A stretch of 22,796 nt of DNA from UBA1672 sp964587815 (GCA_964587815.1 CAZPMH010000028.1:1-22796); one strand, 5' to 3'. Counted from the stretch's first letter, positions 6,890 to 14,457 are shown. Numbers and translations: made by a program. The notes: generated from the sequence alone by a model not told the origin.

Positions 6890-7963
6890 ATGTCTCAGGC
6901 TCAAGCCCCTCAAGCGTGGCAATATCAGAATAACTGGCTGTCCGGTTTTCGTTTTGACAGTCTTTTTATCTTTGGCGTTCTCGGCGTCGCTTTGTTGTCG
7001 GGTTTTATCGTTTGGCACAATCCTGCGCTGTTCGCTCCTGTTTTGTTCCTTGATTTGTGGTTTTTAGGGTATCACCATGTGATTTCAACCTTTACCAAAC
7101 TTGCAGGTACGCCTGAGGATCGGGCGGAGAATAAGTTTCTGATTTATCAATTGCCGTTTTTGGTGGTCGGAGCAGTGATTGCGCTCTCACAGATCGTGGG
7201 ATTGTGGAGCATCATCACAATTTATTTCTTCTGGCAGTGGTATCACTATGTGCGCCAGTCTTATGGTGTATCTTCGTTCTATCACAGAAAGGCGGAGTTT
7301 AAGATTGAAGAGCCGAAATGGCTTAATCAGGCGACGTTGTGGTCGATCCCTGCTTGGGGGCTGTTGTACAGATGTCACCAAGGGTGGGATAAGTTTTTAG
7401 GGCAGGAGTTTTGGACGCCGTACGTGCCTGGTGCTTTGGTCGTTATCGCAGGGCTTGTGTCTCTCGGTTTGCTCGGTTATTGGGTGTTAACACGATTTTT
7501 GGCTTTTTCTGAGGGGCGTTTACCATTGGGGCAGACCATGTTTATGGCGTCTCACTTTACTGCCTTTTATGTCGGTTATATTTTCATTCCCGACATTAAC
7601 ATCGGCTGGCTTGTTGCGAATATTTGGCACAATGCGCAGTATATTTTGTTCGTTTGGCTTTATAATACGAACCGTTTCAAGAACGTCGATAATGACAGTG
7701 AAACCGTGATTGCGTGGGCCAGTCAGATTAAGCCTGTTCGGATCATGGCGTATTTTGTCGGCTGTTTAATCATTACAACGATCTTGTATAAATCTTTGAT
7801 GATCGGTTTCGGCAGTCTGGCAGGTGAGGATGTTTTGTTATTAACGACCTTCTATGTTGTCGCATTTCAGACGATTAATTTTCATCACTACATCGTTGAT
7901 AGTTTGATCTGGAAAGCGCGTAAGAAAAAGCATCAGCAGGTTATGGGCATTAAGAGTTCTTAG
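6890..7963 (+). CDS. His-rich polytopic membrane protein of unknown function
   Basis: A 357-residue protein with about eight hydrophobic segments. Histidines lie inside or at the edges of helices: H62-H63 (GYHHVISTF), H119 (WQWYHYVRQSYG), H222 (ASHFTAFY), H247 (NIWHNAQYILFVW) and H332-H333 (NFHHYIVDSLIWKAR). This pattern suggests a buried metal site, reminiscent of membrane-bound diiron oxygenases or the Brp/Blh carotene dioxygenase type, but the classical HxxxH/HxxHH boxes of fatty acid desaturases are missing, so no family is named. The basic tail (KARKKKHQQ) is probably cytoplasmic. AGGAA at 6876-6880 serves as ribosome site. The ferredoxin gene directly upstream would be a sensible electron source if this is an oxygenase; that link is inference. 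Confidence 0.8.
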   Translation: MSQAQAPQAWQYQNNWLSGFRFDSLFIFGVLGVALLSGFIVWHNPALFAPVLFLDLWFLGYHHVISTFTKLAGTPEDRAENKFLIYQLPFLVVGAVIALSQIVGLWSIITIYFFWQWYHYVRQSYGVSSFYHRKAEFKIEEPKWLNQATLWSIPAWGLLYRCHQGWDKFLGQEFWTPYVPGALVVIAGLVSLGLLGYWVLTRFLAFSEGRLPLGQTMFMASHFTAFYVGYIFIPDINIGWLVANIWHNAQYILFVWLYNTNRFKNVDNDSETVIAWASQIKPVRIMAYFVGCLIITTILYKSLMIGFGSLAGEDVLLLTTFYVVAFQTINFHHYIVDSLIWKARKKKHQQVMGIKSS

Positions 7964-8011
7964 CGCTGATGCACCTTTAAAAATTTTTAATTTTCATCTG
8001 AGCGAAAAATC

Positions 8012-8040
8012 TTGAAAATTTTCTTCAAGGGGAGTATGAC
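8012..8040 (+). promoter_or_regulatory. Candidate groESL promoter
   Basis: TTGAAA (8012-8017), 17 bp, TATGAC (8035-8040). The preceding C gives CTTGAA, the usual -35 of heat-shock sigma-32 promoters, but a matching sigma-32 -10 (CCCCAT-like) is not visible. The same stretch has a CTTGAA/TTCAAG inverted repeat. No CIRCE element (TTAGCACTC-N9-GAGTGCTAA) was seen in the leader. Confidence 0.4.
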
Positions 8041-8050
8041 TCTTTCTTGT

Positions 8051-8064
8051 ATAGCCAAGGCTAT
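8051..8064. repeat. Perfect palindrome in groES leader
   Basis: ATAGCCAAGGCTAT, two 6-bp arms around AA, about 90 bp upstream of groES. It could be a regulator site or a small RNA hairpin. Confidence 0.5.
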
Positions 8065-8074
8065 GCATTGGGAG

Positions 8075-8118
8075 GGGCTTTCCGGTTTCCGGCTCTGTTT
8101 GAGCGGTATGGAAAGCTC
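8075..8118 (+). repeat. Hairpin in groES 5' leader
   Basis: Arms GGGCTTTCC (8075-8083) and GGAAAGCTC (8110-8118) pair over 9 bp with one G-U; inside, GCTC and GAGC form a second short stem. The ribosome site at 8138-8144 lies outside the stem, so this is not a classic ribosome-site-hiding RNA thermometer. Confidence 0.5.
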
Positions 8119-8151
8119 GCTTGTTAAACCATAGAAGAAGGAGATGGAAAT

Positions 8152-8442
8152 ATGAAATTTCGTCCTTTACATGATCGCGTACTCGTCCGCCGCGCGGAAG
8201 CAGAAACAAAAACTGCAGGTGGCATTATTATCCCCGGAACAGCCGAAGAAAAACCATCAGAAGGTGAAATCGTTGCCATCGGTAGCGGTTACGTCAATGA
8301 CAATGGTGATGTTCGCGCCCTTGATGTTAAAGAAGGTGACAAGGTCATTTTCTCAAAATGGGCGGGCACAGAAGTGACCATTGACGGTGAAGAATTGATG
8401 GTTATGAAAGAGTCCGACATTATCGGAATCATCGCAGCCTAA
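8152..8442 (+). CDS. groES: Co-chaperonin GroES
   Basis: A 96-residue protein of the standard length, starting MKFRPLHDRVLVRR. The mobile loop that contacts GroEL is visible as ETKTAGGIIIPGTAEEKPSEG (about residues 17-37), followed by GEIVAIGSG and the conserved end KESDIIGII. GroES caps the GroEL cavity, in which client proteins fold with ATP hydrolysis in the cytoplasm. A strong ribosome site (AAGGAG) lies 8 bp before the ATG. groEL follows after 151 bp, a gap that holds a long palindromic element. The leader of about 110 nt carries two inverted repeats and no CIRCE element. Confidence 0.98.
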   Translation: MKFRPLHDRVLVRRAEAETKTAGGIIIPGTAEEKPSEGEIVAIGSGYVNDNGDVRALDVKEGDKVIFSKWAGTEVTIDGEELMVMKESDIIGIIAA

Positions 8443-8543
8443 ATCTTTGGATTTTTGCTTGGTGTCGTTGTTGCGTTTCGCCTCGCGTATAACTATACGC
8501 TTCGTCTTACGCGCCTAGACACAAACAAAAACTCTTTGATTTA
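8440..8543. repeat. Palindromic element between groES and groEL
   Basis: An imperfect inverted repeat of 104 nt beginning on the groES stop codon. Pairing blocks from outside in: TAAATC/GATTTA (8440-8445, 8538-8543), TTTTTGCTTGGTGTC/GACACAAACAAAAA (8452-8466, 8518-8531, one mismatch and one bulge), and a perfect apical stem GCGTATA-AC-TATACGC (8485-8500). Flanks GTTTCGCCTC (8475-8484) and TTCGTCTTAC (8501-8510) match those of the element after groEL. As RNA it would form a long hairpin that could set the groES/groEL ratio or protect the transcript. Confidence 0.75.
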
Positions 8544-8593
8544 ACAAAAAGAATTAACATTAAAATTAGAATTTTCTTTAAAGGAGAAAAATT

Positions 8594-10246
8594 ATGAGTG
8601 CTAAAGACGTCGTATTTAAAGAGCAAGCGCGTGAAGACTTGCTAAAAGGTGTCGATATTATTGCAAACGCCGTGAAGGTAACATTGGGCCCGAAGGGTCG
8701 TAATGTTGTGATCCAGAAATCTTTTGGTGCGCCACGCACAACAAAAGATGGTGTATCAGTTGCGAAGGAGATCGAATTGAAGGATGCACGCCAGAATATT
8801 GGTGCGCAGCTTATCCGTGAAGTGGCTTCAAAAGCTAATGATCATTCAGGTGACGGTACAACAACCGCAACTGTTCTTGCGCAGGCGATTGTTCGCGAAG
8901 GTGTGAAAGCCGTTTCAGCGGGTCGTAACCCGATGGACCTTAAGCGTGGTATCGACTTGGCTGTTGCTGCTGCTGTTGAAAATATTGCAGGTCGCGCGAA
9001 AAACGTGAAAAGCAACGATGAAATCAAGCAGATCGGTACAATCTCTGCCAATGGTGAAGCCGAGATCGGTGAAATGTTGGCTGAAGCGATGGATAAGGTC
9101 GGTAATGAAGGCGTTATCACTGTTGAAGAAGCGAAATCTTTGAGCAACGAATTGGAAGTTGTTGAAGGGATGCAGTTCGACCGCGGTTACCTTTCACCAT
9201 ACTTCATCACAGATGCTGATAAAATGGTATGTGAGTTGGAAAACCCATACATCCTGCTTCATGAAAGCAAGTTGTCTAACCTTCAGGCGATGTTGCCTGT
9301 TTTGGAAGCTGTTGTTCAATCAAGCCGTCCGCTTTTGATCGTGGCCGAAGATGTTGAAGGCGAAGCCCTTGCGACATTGGTTGTGAACAAGCTACGCGGT
9401 GGTTTGAAAATCGCTGCTGTTAAGGCGCCTGGTTTCGGTGATCGTCGTAAGGCGATGTTGGAAGACATGGCAATTTTGACAGGCGGTCAGGTTGTTTCTG
9501 AAGATCTTGGCATTAAGCTAGAGAACGTGACACTTGATATGCTTGGTACAGCGAAGAAGGTATCGATTACCAAAGACGACACAACTGTTGTTGACGGTGC
9601 CGGTGAAAAGGCTGAGATTGAAGCACGCTGTAAGCAAATCCGCGCGCAGATCGAAGAGACATCAAGCGATTACGACAAAGAGAAGTTGCAAGAGCGTCTT
9701 GCAAAACTTTCCGGTGGTGTTGCTGTTCTTCGCGTTGGCGGTATCACAGAAGTGGAAGTGAAAGAGCGTAAGGACCGCGTTGATGACGCGCTTCACGCGA
9801 CACGCGCTGCTGTGGAAGAAGGTATCGTTGCCGGTGGTGGTACAGCTCTTCTTTATGCAGGCCAGGCTCTTGAGAAGGTGCAAGGTGAGAACGAAGACCA
9901 GAATGTTGGTATCGAAATCATTAAGCGCGCTTTAAAGGCCCCGATCCGTCAAATCTGTGAAAATGCAGGTGAAGAAGGTTCTGTGATCGTTGGTAAGTTG
10001 CTTGAGCAAAAAGACACCAACCACGGCTTTGATGCGCAAAAAGGTGAATATACTGACCTTGTTAAGGCCGGTATCATCGACCCAGCCAAGGTTGTGCGCA
10101 CTGCATTGCAGGATGCGGCATCTGTTGCAGGCCTGTTGATCACGACCGAAGCGGTTATCACTGACGTTCCATCCGAAGATGGTGATGCCGGTGCAGGCGC
10201 GATGGGCGGTATGGGTGGCATGGGCGGTATGCCCGGCATGATGTAA
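8594..10246 (+). CDS. groEL: Chaperonin GroEL
   Basis: A 550-residue protein, the usual length for Hsp60. GroEL forms two stacked seven-membered rings in the cytoplasm and folds clients with ATP and GroES. Visible signatures: VTLGPKGRNVV (about 29-39), DGTTTATVLA with the catalytic aspartate near residue 87, the apical-domain stretch ISPYF-like YLSPYFITDADKM (about 199-211), AAVEEGIVAGGGTALL (about 405-420) and the flexible Gly-Met tail (GGMGGMGGMPGMM). Ribosome site AAAGGAGAA precedes the ATG by about 5 bp. It is in one operon with groES and is followed by a second palindromic element and a terminator. Confidence 0.99.
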   Translation: MSAKDVVFKEQAREDLLKGVDIIANAVKVTLGPKGRNVVIQKSFGAPRTTKDGVSVAKEIELKDARQNIGAQLIREVASKANDHSGDGTTTATVLAQAIVREGVKAVSAGRNPMDLKRGIDLAVAAAVENIAGRAKNVKSNDEIKQIGTISANGEAEIGEMLAEAMDKVGNEGVITVEEAKSLSNELEVVEGMQFDRGYLSPYFITDADKMVCELENPYILLHESKLSNLQAMLPVLEAVVQSSRPLLIVAEDVEGEALATLVVNKLRGGLKIAAVKAPGFGDRRKAMLEDMAILTGGQVVSEDLGIKLENVTLDMLGTAKKVSITKDDTTVVDGAGEKAEIEARCKQIRAQIEETSSDYDKEKLQERLAKLSGGVAVLRVGGITEVEVKERKDRVDDALHATRAAVEEGIVAGGGTALLYAGQALEKVQGENEDQNVGIEIIKRALKAPIRQICENAGEEGSVIVGKLLEQKDTNHGFDAQKGEYTDLVKAGIIDPAKVVRTALQDAASVAGLLITTEAVITDVPSEDGDAGAGAMGGMGGMGGMPGMM

Positions 10247-10354
10247 AATTGCTTTGACTGTTTGGACTTGGCGTTGTCAGGTTTCTGCTCGTTTGGTTTT
10301 TGCCAAACTTCGCCTTACCTTCTTCGCCCTGTCCTAAACATTCTGTGCAATTTT
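10245..10354. repeat. Palindromic element after groEL
   Basis: An imperfect inverted repeat of 110 nt starting on the groEL stop codon. Blocks: AAAATTGC/GCAATTTT (10245-10252, 10347-10354), GACTGTTTGGACTTGGCG pairing with CGCCCTGTCCTAAACATTC (10256-10273, 10325-10343, few mismatches and one bulge), and an apical stem GTTTGG/CCAAAC (10291-10296, 10303-10308). Flanks GTTTCTGCTC (10281-10290) and TTCGCCTTAC (10309-10318) match the element between groES and groEL at the same place relative to the apical stem, so the two look related. Confidence 0.75.
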
Positions 10355-10374
10355 CCCGTATAAGTAAGATTTAT

Positions 10375-10405
10375 AAAAAAGGCTCTCATGATTTGGGAGC
10401 CTTTT
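10375..10405. terminator. Bidirectional terminator between groEL and formyltransferase gene
   Basis: Stem GGCTCTC (10381-10387) with GGGAGCC (10395-10401), loop ATGATTT, flanked by six A on the left and five T on the right. It can end groEL on the plus strand and the convergent gene on the minus strand. Confidence 0.9.
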
Positions 10406-10435
10406 TCGTTGTTCGGGATTTTTTTTGTGTGTTGT

Positions 10436-11464
10436 TTATAGACCCGGCATGTCCATCTCGCCATCGTTGGCGGCGCCGAATTTTGCAGACATGCGTGCTT
10501 TTTGTTCTCCGATGGCGGTGCGGCATCTGCTTTCAAGTTCTGCGCGATGTTCGGGGGCGTCTTCGCTGCTGTAATGCTCCAAGATGTAATCGAGCATTTC
10601 TTCCGTGTCGACAAGATGGATATCATACACGTCCTTGGCGTGTTCAATTTCTTCGGGTGTCGGAACGGTTTTATAGCTGCTGTTTGCGGCTGGTGGGACG
10701 ACGATGCTTCTTTGTCCCGCGTGAAATACCCTGATTTCAATTTCCTTCGCAATCATGTCTGCGATGGCAGGGGCGGCGTGGATTGTCTCTGTTCCGATGG
10801 CACGATCAGGATCGAAAGGTACATTTGAAAAATCGGTAATCGGGCCTTTATCAATTTCGTGATCATTGACGCGGTGCATGGTGATCGCGCAGCTGTTGAT
10901 GCCGTTTTCTTCTGCATCAATGCGCGACCAGAATGTGCCCATCAGCCCCCTTATTCCGGGCAGCCTTGCAGGGTGGATGTTCATCAGCATGCCTTCACGC
11001 TTTTTCTCGCATTCTTCCACGAGATGTTTCGCGATTGTTCTTTGACGGATCATGAATAATTCTTGCGGCGAAGGATTATCCGTGACTTGTGCCTTTACGA
11101 AATCGGGCGCATTCATGTCGGGAACGTGCATGATATCGGCGTTATATTTTTGAGCCAGAATATCGAGCGGTAGATAAGTACCATCAGGTTGTGTGCCGTT
11201 TTCAACAGATTCGCGTATGAAGGGGTTTACAACATCGCGCATCAGGGTTTTTTCCATGAAGCCGAGCGTTTCTAAATCAGAATGCAGGCCGTAGCGTTCA
11301 TCAGGGGGTTGATCGACAAAATAAAAGACAGGTTTCACCGCATGATCTTTGATTTTCGGCAACAGAAGATTCATGACACGATCAGATGTCATTTCTGTTT
11401 CAGGGATGAGGAAGCCTGCCTGCATCACCCCTTGTTCAGAGCTGTCTTTAAACGTACTTCGCAT
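10436..11464 (-). CDS. Formyltransferase-fold enzyme, substrate unknown
   Basis: A 342-residue protein whose middle matches the formyl-transferase N-terminal fold of Fmt and PurN. The catalytic set is visible: N162 and H164 in MNIHPARLPGIRG (161-173), and D205 in the EIDKGPI segment (204-209), with TMHRVND before it. These enzymes move a formyl group from 10-formyltetrahydrofolate to an amine. The first 100 residues lack an easily recognised folate-binding start and the C-terminal 80 residues are helical and acidic, so it is not a normal Fmt or PurN and may use another acceptor or act differently. It follows the XRE regulator by 9 bp on the same strand, so the two form an operon. A shared terminator lies past its end. 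Confidence 0.75.
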   Translation of the reverse strand: MRSTFKDSSEQGVMQAGFLIPETEMTSDRVMNLLLPKIKDHAVKPVFYFVDQPPDERYGLHSDLETLGFMEKTLMRDVVNPFIRESVENGTQPDGTYLPLDILAQKYNADIMHVPDMNAPDFVKAQVTDNPSPQELFMIRQRTIAKHLVEECEKKREGMLMNIHPARLPGIRGLMGTFWSRIDAEENGINSCAITMHRVNDHEIDKGPITDFSNVPFDPDRAIGTETIHAAPAIADMIAKEIEIRVFHAGQRSIVVPPAANSSYKTVPTPEEIEHAKDVYDIHLVDTEEMLDYILEHYSSEDAPEHRAELESRCRTAIGEQKARMSAKFGAANDGEMDMPGL

Positions 11465-11473
11465 ATGCCAATT

Positions 11474-12127
11474 TTACTTTGTAGGAATTTTGGCGATATG
11501 GTCCCAGGCGCTGTTGAACAGCACGCGAAACCCTTCGCTGAATTCCCTGTTTTTTAGTATCTGGACAATCGAATCATCGGCTGTAAAGCGGATAAAGGCC
11601 AGCTTTGAGCCGTAAGCGTAAATCGATTGATCATTAAATAAGTGTTTCGGAAACCATCGGTATTCTGCGAAATCGCCGCCGATGAAATTCCAATCCCCTT
11701 CGGATGCTGTAATTTTTAGGTCAATATTGTCTCTGACTTCGACCATTCTGCTCGCGTGTACCTCGTGGTACCATTCGGTTCCGACCATTTTGTACCAGTT
11801 TTCAGGCTTTGCGTTATGCAGGCAGAATTCGCCGCCTTCGTTTTTCGCAACGTCATAGATATCATCTAAGAATGCCTTAAAGCCTTCCGAACCCTTTAAG
11901 GTGCGTATCTCGCCCGTTCGCTTTTTAACGCCTGATTCGCCGATAAATTCAATATCTGCGCGATCAAATGCGCTCGTAATTTTCTGGATTGTTGTTGAGT
12001 TTGGCTGGTTGGTGCCGTTTTCAATGCGTGCGATCCCGGTTTGTGACAGGTTTGATTGCGCAGCGAGCTCCCCCTGGCTCCATCCAATTAAAGCGCGGGC
12101 GGCGCGTATTTGTTGAATCGTCGGCAT
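11474..12127 (-). CDS. XRE-family transcriptional regulator with C-terminal sensing domain
   Basis: A 217-residue protein. Residues 5-60 are a Cro/CI-type helix-turn-helix (IRAARALIGWSQGELAAQSNLSQTGIARIENG). The rest (about 75-215) is a separate domain with FLDDIYDVAKNEGGEFCLHN, HASRMVE, FAEYRWFPKHLF and YAYGSKLAFIRF, a layout found with XRE domains in alphaproteobacteria and resembling the effector domain of TrmB-like regulators. The HTH contacts operator DNA; the C-terminal part probably senses a ligand. It precedes the formyltransferase gene by 9 bp, so it likely controls its own operon. A weak GAGAG ribosome site lies before the ATG. The ligand is unknown. Confidence 0.85.
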   Translation of the reverse strand: MPTIQQIRAARALIGWSQGELAAQSNLSQTGIARIENGTNQPNSTTIQKITSAFDRADIEFIGESGVKKRTGEIRTLKGSEGFKAFLDDIYDVAKNEGGEFCLHNAKPENWYKMVGTEWYHEVHASRMVEVRDNIDLKITASEGDWNFIGGDFAEYRWFPKHLFNDQSIYAYGSKLAFIRFTADDSIVQILKNREFSEGFRVLFNSAWDHIAKIPTK

Positions 12128-12269
12128 TTACACACTCTCGGAATGTTACTTTAAATTTTCATATTCACAGGAGCAGACAATATCATGCTTCGTGGCCTAT
12201 GGCTATATGATATCTTTCTTATTTATGATATGGAAACACGGTCCGGATCGGTGTTTTATCGTGCCTTTT

Positions 12270-12815
12270 TTAGGCTTGTGCTGATGCGTTTTGCGCGATT
12301 CTGCTGCTGCGTGTTTGTCGCCTGCCGATACGGAGTTTTTGTGCGTGCGATACTGTGAAGAGCGTATTGAAAATCAGTGCTGGCGCAGATAACGCTAAAC
12401 CGCCAGTTATGGTTAGCAGAATACCTGCTGATATTGCGTATAGACGAAATGATTTCAGATCCTCTGATAGTCTTGATCGGATGCTGAGTATGGCGGCCAT
12501 AATGCACAGCACATCAATGAGTGTTCCCGATGATACAGACATGACCAAAACGATAGCGCAAGGATAGAGTGCAGGAGAAAGACGTTGGAGTATGTTGCTT
12601 TGTTTAACGCCCAAAGCATAAAGGCTTGTGGTGACGGCAATTATGTTTATGACAATCAGCGCAGGTTGAGCAAGCAGATACCATTGCACGGACAGAAGGG
12701 CGTAGCCGATTATTCCTGATTGCACGATTGCTTTTTGAGTCTTACACTGCGGAGATAGAATATAGATGCAATAGCCGAGGAGGCCGAAAATCTGGGCAGC
12801 GATGATTTCTGTCAT
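12270..12815 (-). CDS. YgjV-like inner-membrane protein
   Basis: A 181-residue protein with about five or six hydrophobic segments, starting IIAAQIFGLLGYCIYILSPQCKTQKAIVQSGIIGYALLSVQWYLL-like and continuing INIIAVTTSLYAL, ALYPCAIVLVMSV, VLCIMAAILSIRSR, LYAISAGILLTITGGLAL; the basic tail (RIGRRQTRSSR) should be cytoplasmic. The order AQ-x-G in helix 1, a charged break, a helix ending in HF/WYLL, and a small-residue third helix resembles YgjV family proteins, whose function is not known. AAGGAAA precedes the ATG. It is divergent from the gene at 12942 and 142 bp ahead of the XRE gene on the same strand. Family assignment is tentative. Confidence 0.65.
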   Translation of the reverse strand: MTEIIAAQIFGLLGYCIYILSPQCKTQKAIVQSGIIGYALLSVQWYLLAQPALIVINIIAVTTSLYALGVKQSNILQRLSPALYPCAIVLVMSVSSGTLIDVLCIMAAILSIRSRLSEDLKSFRLYAISAGILLTITGGLALSAPALIFNTLFTVSHAQKLRIGRRQTRSSRIAQNASAQA

Positions 12816-12864
12816 GGGTTTTTCCTTTGCTCATCTTCTTTTATATAGGAGAGATGTTAAAATT

Positions 12865-12886
12865 GTGTAAAATCAAAGACTTACAC
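12865..12886. promoter_or_regulatory. Inverted repeat in divergent spacer
   Basis: GTGTAA (12865-12870) and TTACAC (12881-12886), perfect 6-bp arms 10 bp apart, between the YgjV-like gene and the anchored protein gene. It has the geometry of a dimeric regulator site; the regulator is unknown. Confidence 0.3.
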
Positions 12887-12905
12887 TGAATTCTGTATGT
12901 CTTTT

Positions 12906-12914
12906 TGTGCATAA
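12906..12914 (-). promoter_or_regulatory. DnaA-box match
   Basis: TGTGCATAA reads TTATGCACA on the minus strand, an exact fit to the TTATNCACA consensus. It lies 28 bp before the anchored protein gene, in the mutM-dnaA neighbourhood. Confidence 0.4.
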
Positions 12915-12941
12915 AAAATGCATTCACAAGGGAGTTTTGAG

Positions 12942-13613
12942 ATGAATCAAAAGAATACTGTATCTACACGTTCAAAGCGGAATGACGTTCCTTTGTCGCT
13001 GGTTTTAACCGTTGTCGGTGTTGTCTTAATTGTGTGTGTCGGGTTTTTTGTCATGCGCAGTCAGCCTGAGCAAAATGTTCAAAAAGCAAAGAAAACAGTT
13101 ACCAGGCAGCCAAGTTCAGCGTCAAAGGCGCGCTCTGCGGTTGAGGCAGATATGGCAAAGAAGCTTCCGGCCGCGCAAAGTGCGATGCTTGTTCCTAAGC
13201 TGAGCGGTGTTACCGGTGGTTGGGTCATGCGTTACGGCACGTCGGGAATTGCGGAGCTTAAAATAGGAGAAAATAGCTTTGAGCTGATCACAACTGAAGA
13301 TCCGGAGGGGCGCCTTCGCCGATATTCGCGTGGTGATATTCGTTATGATGAAAAGACGGGGAAGCTGTCACTCGTGCCGTCGCCCGCTGCGGGAGCACCG
13401 CAAGAGATTGATTCTGTGATCTATCGCATTTTGACGATGCGTGCGCATGACGTTTTTGTTCGTAAGTATTCAAACAGCTCTGTTCTCTATTTGCTTGCGT
13501 CGACGGATCAATTTATGGCGAAGGATTTGCATCCGCTCTTTTCTAAGGTTGATTTTGGCGGTGCGCCGCTTTTGAAATTTTTCCCTATAGAAGAGCAAGC
13601 GGGACGCCCGTAA
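12942..13613 (+). CDS. Membrane-anchored protein of unknown function, coupled to mutM
   Basis: A 223-residue protein. Residues 17-38 are one strong membrane segment (SLVLTVVGVVLIVCVGFFVM), followed by a Lys/Ser/Ala-rich linker (about 45-80) and an extracytoplasmic globular domain (about 85-220) with GVTGGWVMRYGTSGIAELKIG, FELITTEDPEGRLRRYSRG and a C-terminal SVLYLLASTDQ. ATG 12942 was chosen over ATG 12918 because AAGGGAG lies 7 bp before it, whereas the earlier ATG has none. The stop overlaps the mutM start by one base (TAATG), so mutM is likely translated by the same ribosomes. I do not recognise the domain. Confidence 0.75.
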   Translation: MNQKNTVSTRSKRNDVPLSLVLTVVGVVLIVCVGFFVMRSQPEQNVQKAKKTVTRQPSSASKARSAVEADMAKKLPAAQSAMLVPKLSGVTGGWVMRYGTSGIAELKIGENSFELITTEDPEGRLRRYSRGDIRYDEKTGKLSLVPSPAAGAPQEIDSVIYRILTMRAHDVFVRKYSNSSVLYLLASTDQFMAKDLHPLFSKVDFGGAPLLKFFPIEEQAGRP

Positions 13614-14443
13614 TGCCAGAGCTGCCTGAAGTTGAAACCGTTATGCGCGGCTTGGAGCAGAGCGTTTTAGGGCAGCGTATCTCCTCTGTTCAAATTAATC
13701 GGTATGATTTGCGTGTTCCTGTTGCGGAAGATTTCGGGCAGCAGGTTGCGGGGCAAAATATTGATCGGCTGCATCGGCGCGGGAAATACATTATTCTTGA
13801 TTTTGGTGATGATTTAAGTGGCGTATTGCATCTCGGCATGTCGGGGCGTGTGCGCATCTTTGATACGGCTTCGGCGTATGTGGCGCGGCCGCATGATCAT
13901 CTGATTTTTCATCTTGATAACGGCGCGTGTTTTGCGTTCGAAGACCCGAGGCGCTTTGGCATGTTTTTGCTGCGTTCGCGTGAGGGCTGGGCGCAGGAGC
14001 CGCCTTTTTCCAAGATGGGCGCTGAGCCGCTTGAGGATGTGTGGGACGGGCAGAATTTGTTTGAGGCGCTCTCACGAAAGAAGACACCGATTAAAGCTGC
14101 ATTGCTTGATCAGCGAGTTGTTGCGGGGCTGGGCAATATTTATGTATGTGAGGCGTTGTTCTGTGCAGGCGTTTCGCCAACGCGCATTTGTTCTTCGATC
14201 ACGTTGGAGGAGGCATTGCGAATTGTTTCTTGCTCTAAGAAAATTCTGCTCCGCGCGATTGAGGCGGGTGGATCGACATTGCGGGATTTTCAAAAAATTG
14301 ACGGATCGCTCGGGTATTTTCAATATCAATTTTCTGTCTATGATCAGGAAGGGGAGCCGTGCCCTTCGGCCTGTGGGGCGGAGGTTATCCGCATCGTTCA
14401 ATCGGGGCGATCGACATTTTATTGTCCATCGTGCCAGAAGTGA
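13613..14443 (+). CDS. mutM: Formamidopyrimidine-DNA glycosylase (MutM/Fpg)
   Basis: A 276-residue base-excision repair enzyme that removes 8-oxoguanine and formamidopyrimidines and cuts the resulting abasic site. The start MPELPEVETV gives the catalytic P2 and E3 (Pro1/Glu2 after Met removal). RGKYI carries the conserved lysine near residue 58, LGMSGRVRI and DPRRFG are family blocks, QRVVAGLGNIYVCEAL is the helix-two-turn-helix DNA-binding part, and the C-terminal zinc finger is complete (CPSAC and CPSC). Translation start overlaps the preceding stop. The neighbourhood mutM-secreted protein-rpsT-dnaA is characteristic of Alphaproteobacteria. Confidence 0.98.
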   Translation: MPELPEVETVMRGLEQSVLGQRISSVQINRYDLRVPVAEDFGQQVAGQNIDRLHRRGKYIILDFGDDLSGVLHLGMSGRVRIFDTASAYVARPHDHLIFHLDNGACFAFEDPRRFGMFLLRSREGWAQEPPFSKMGAEPLEDVWDGQNLFEALSRKKTPIKAALLDQRVVAGLGNIYVCEALFCAGVSPTRICSSITLEEALRIVSCSKKILLRAIEAGGSTLRDFQKIDGSLGYFQYQFSVYDQEGEPCPSACGAEVIRIVQSGRSTFYCPSCQK

Positions 14444-14457
14444 TGTAAATTTTACGT

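Noticed and set aside
7964..8151. CIRCE element for HrcA upstream of groES
   Set aside because: GAGTATGACTC gives a short symmetric match only; the TTAGCACTC-N9-GAGTGCTAA form is absent.
10300..10752. Overlapping open frames on both strands after groEL
   Set aside because: They run through the palindromic element and bidirectional terminator and mirror the formyltransferase gene.
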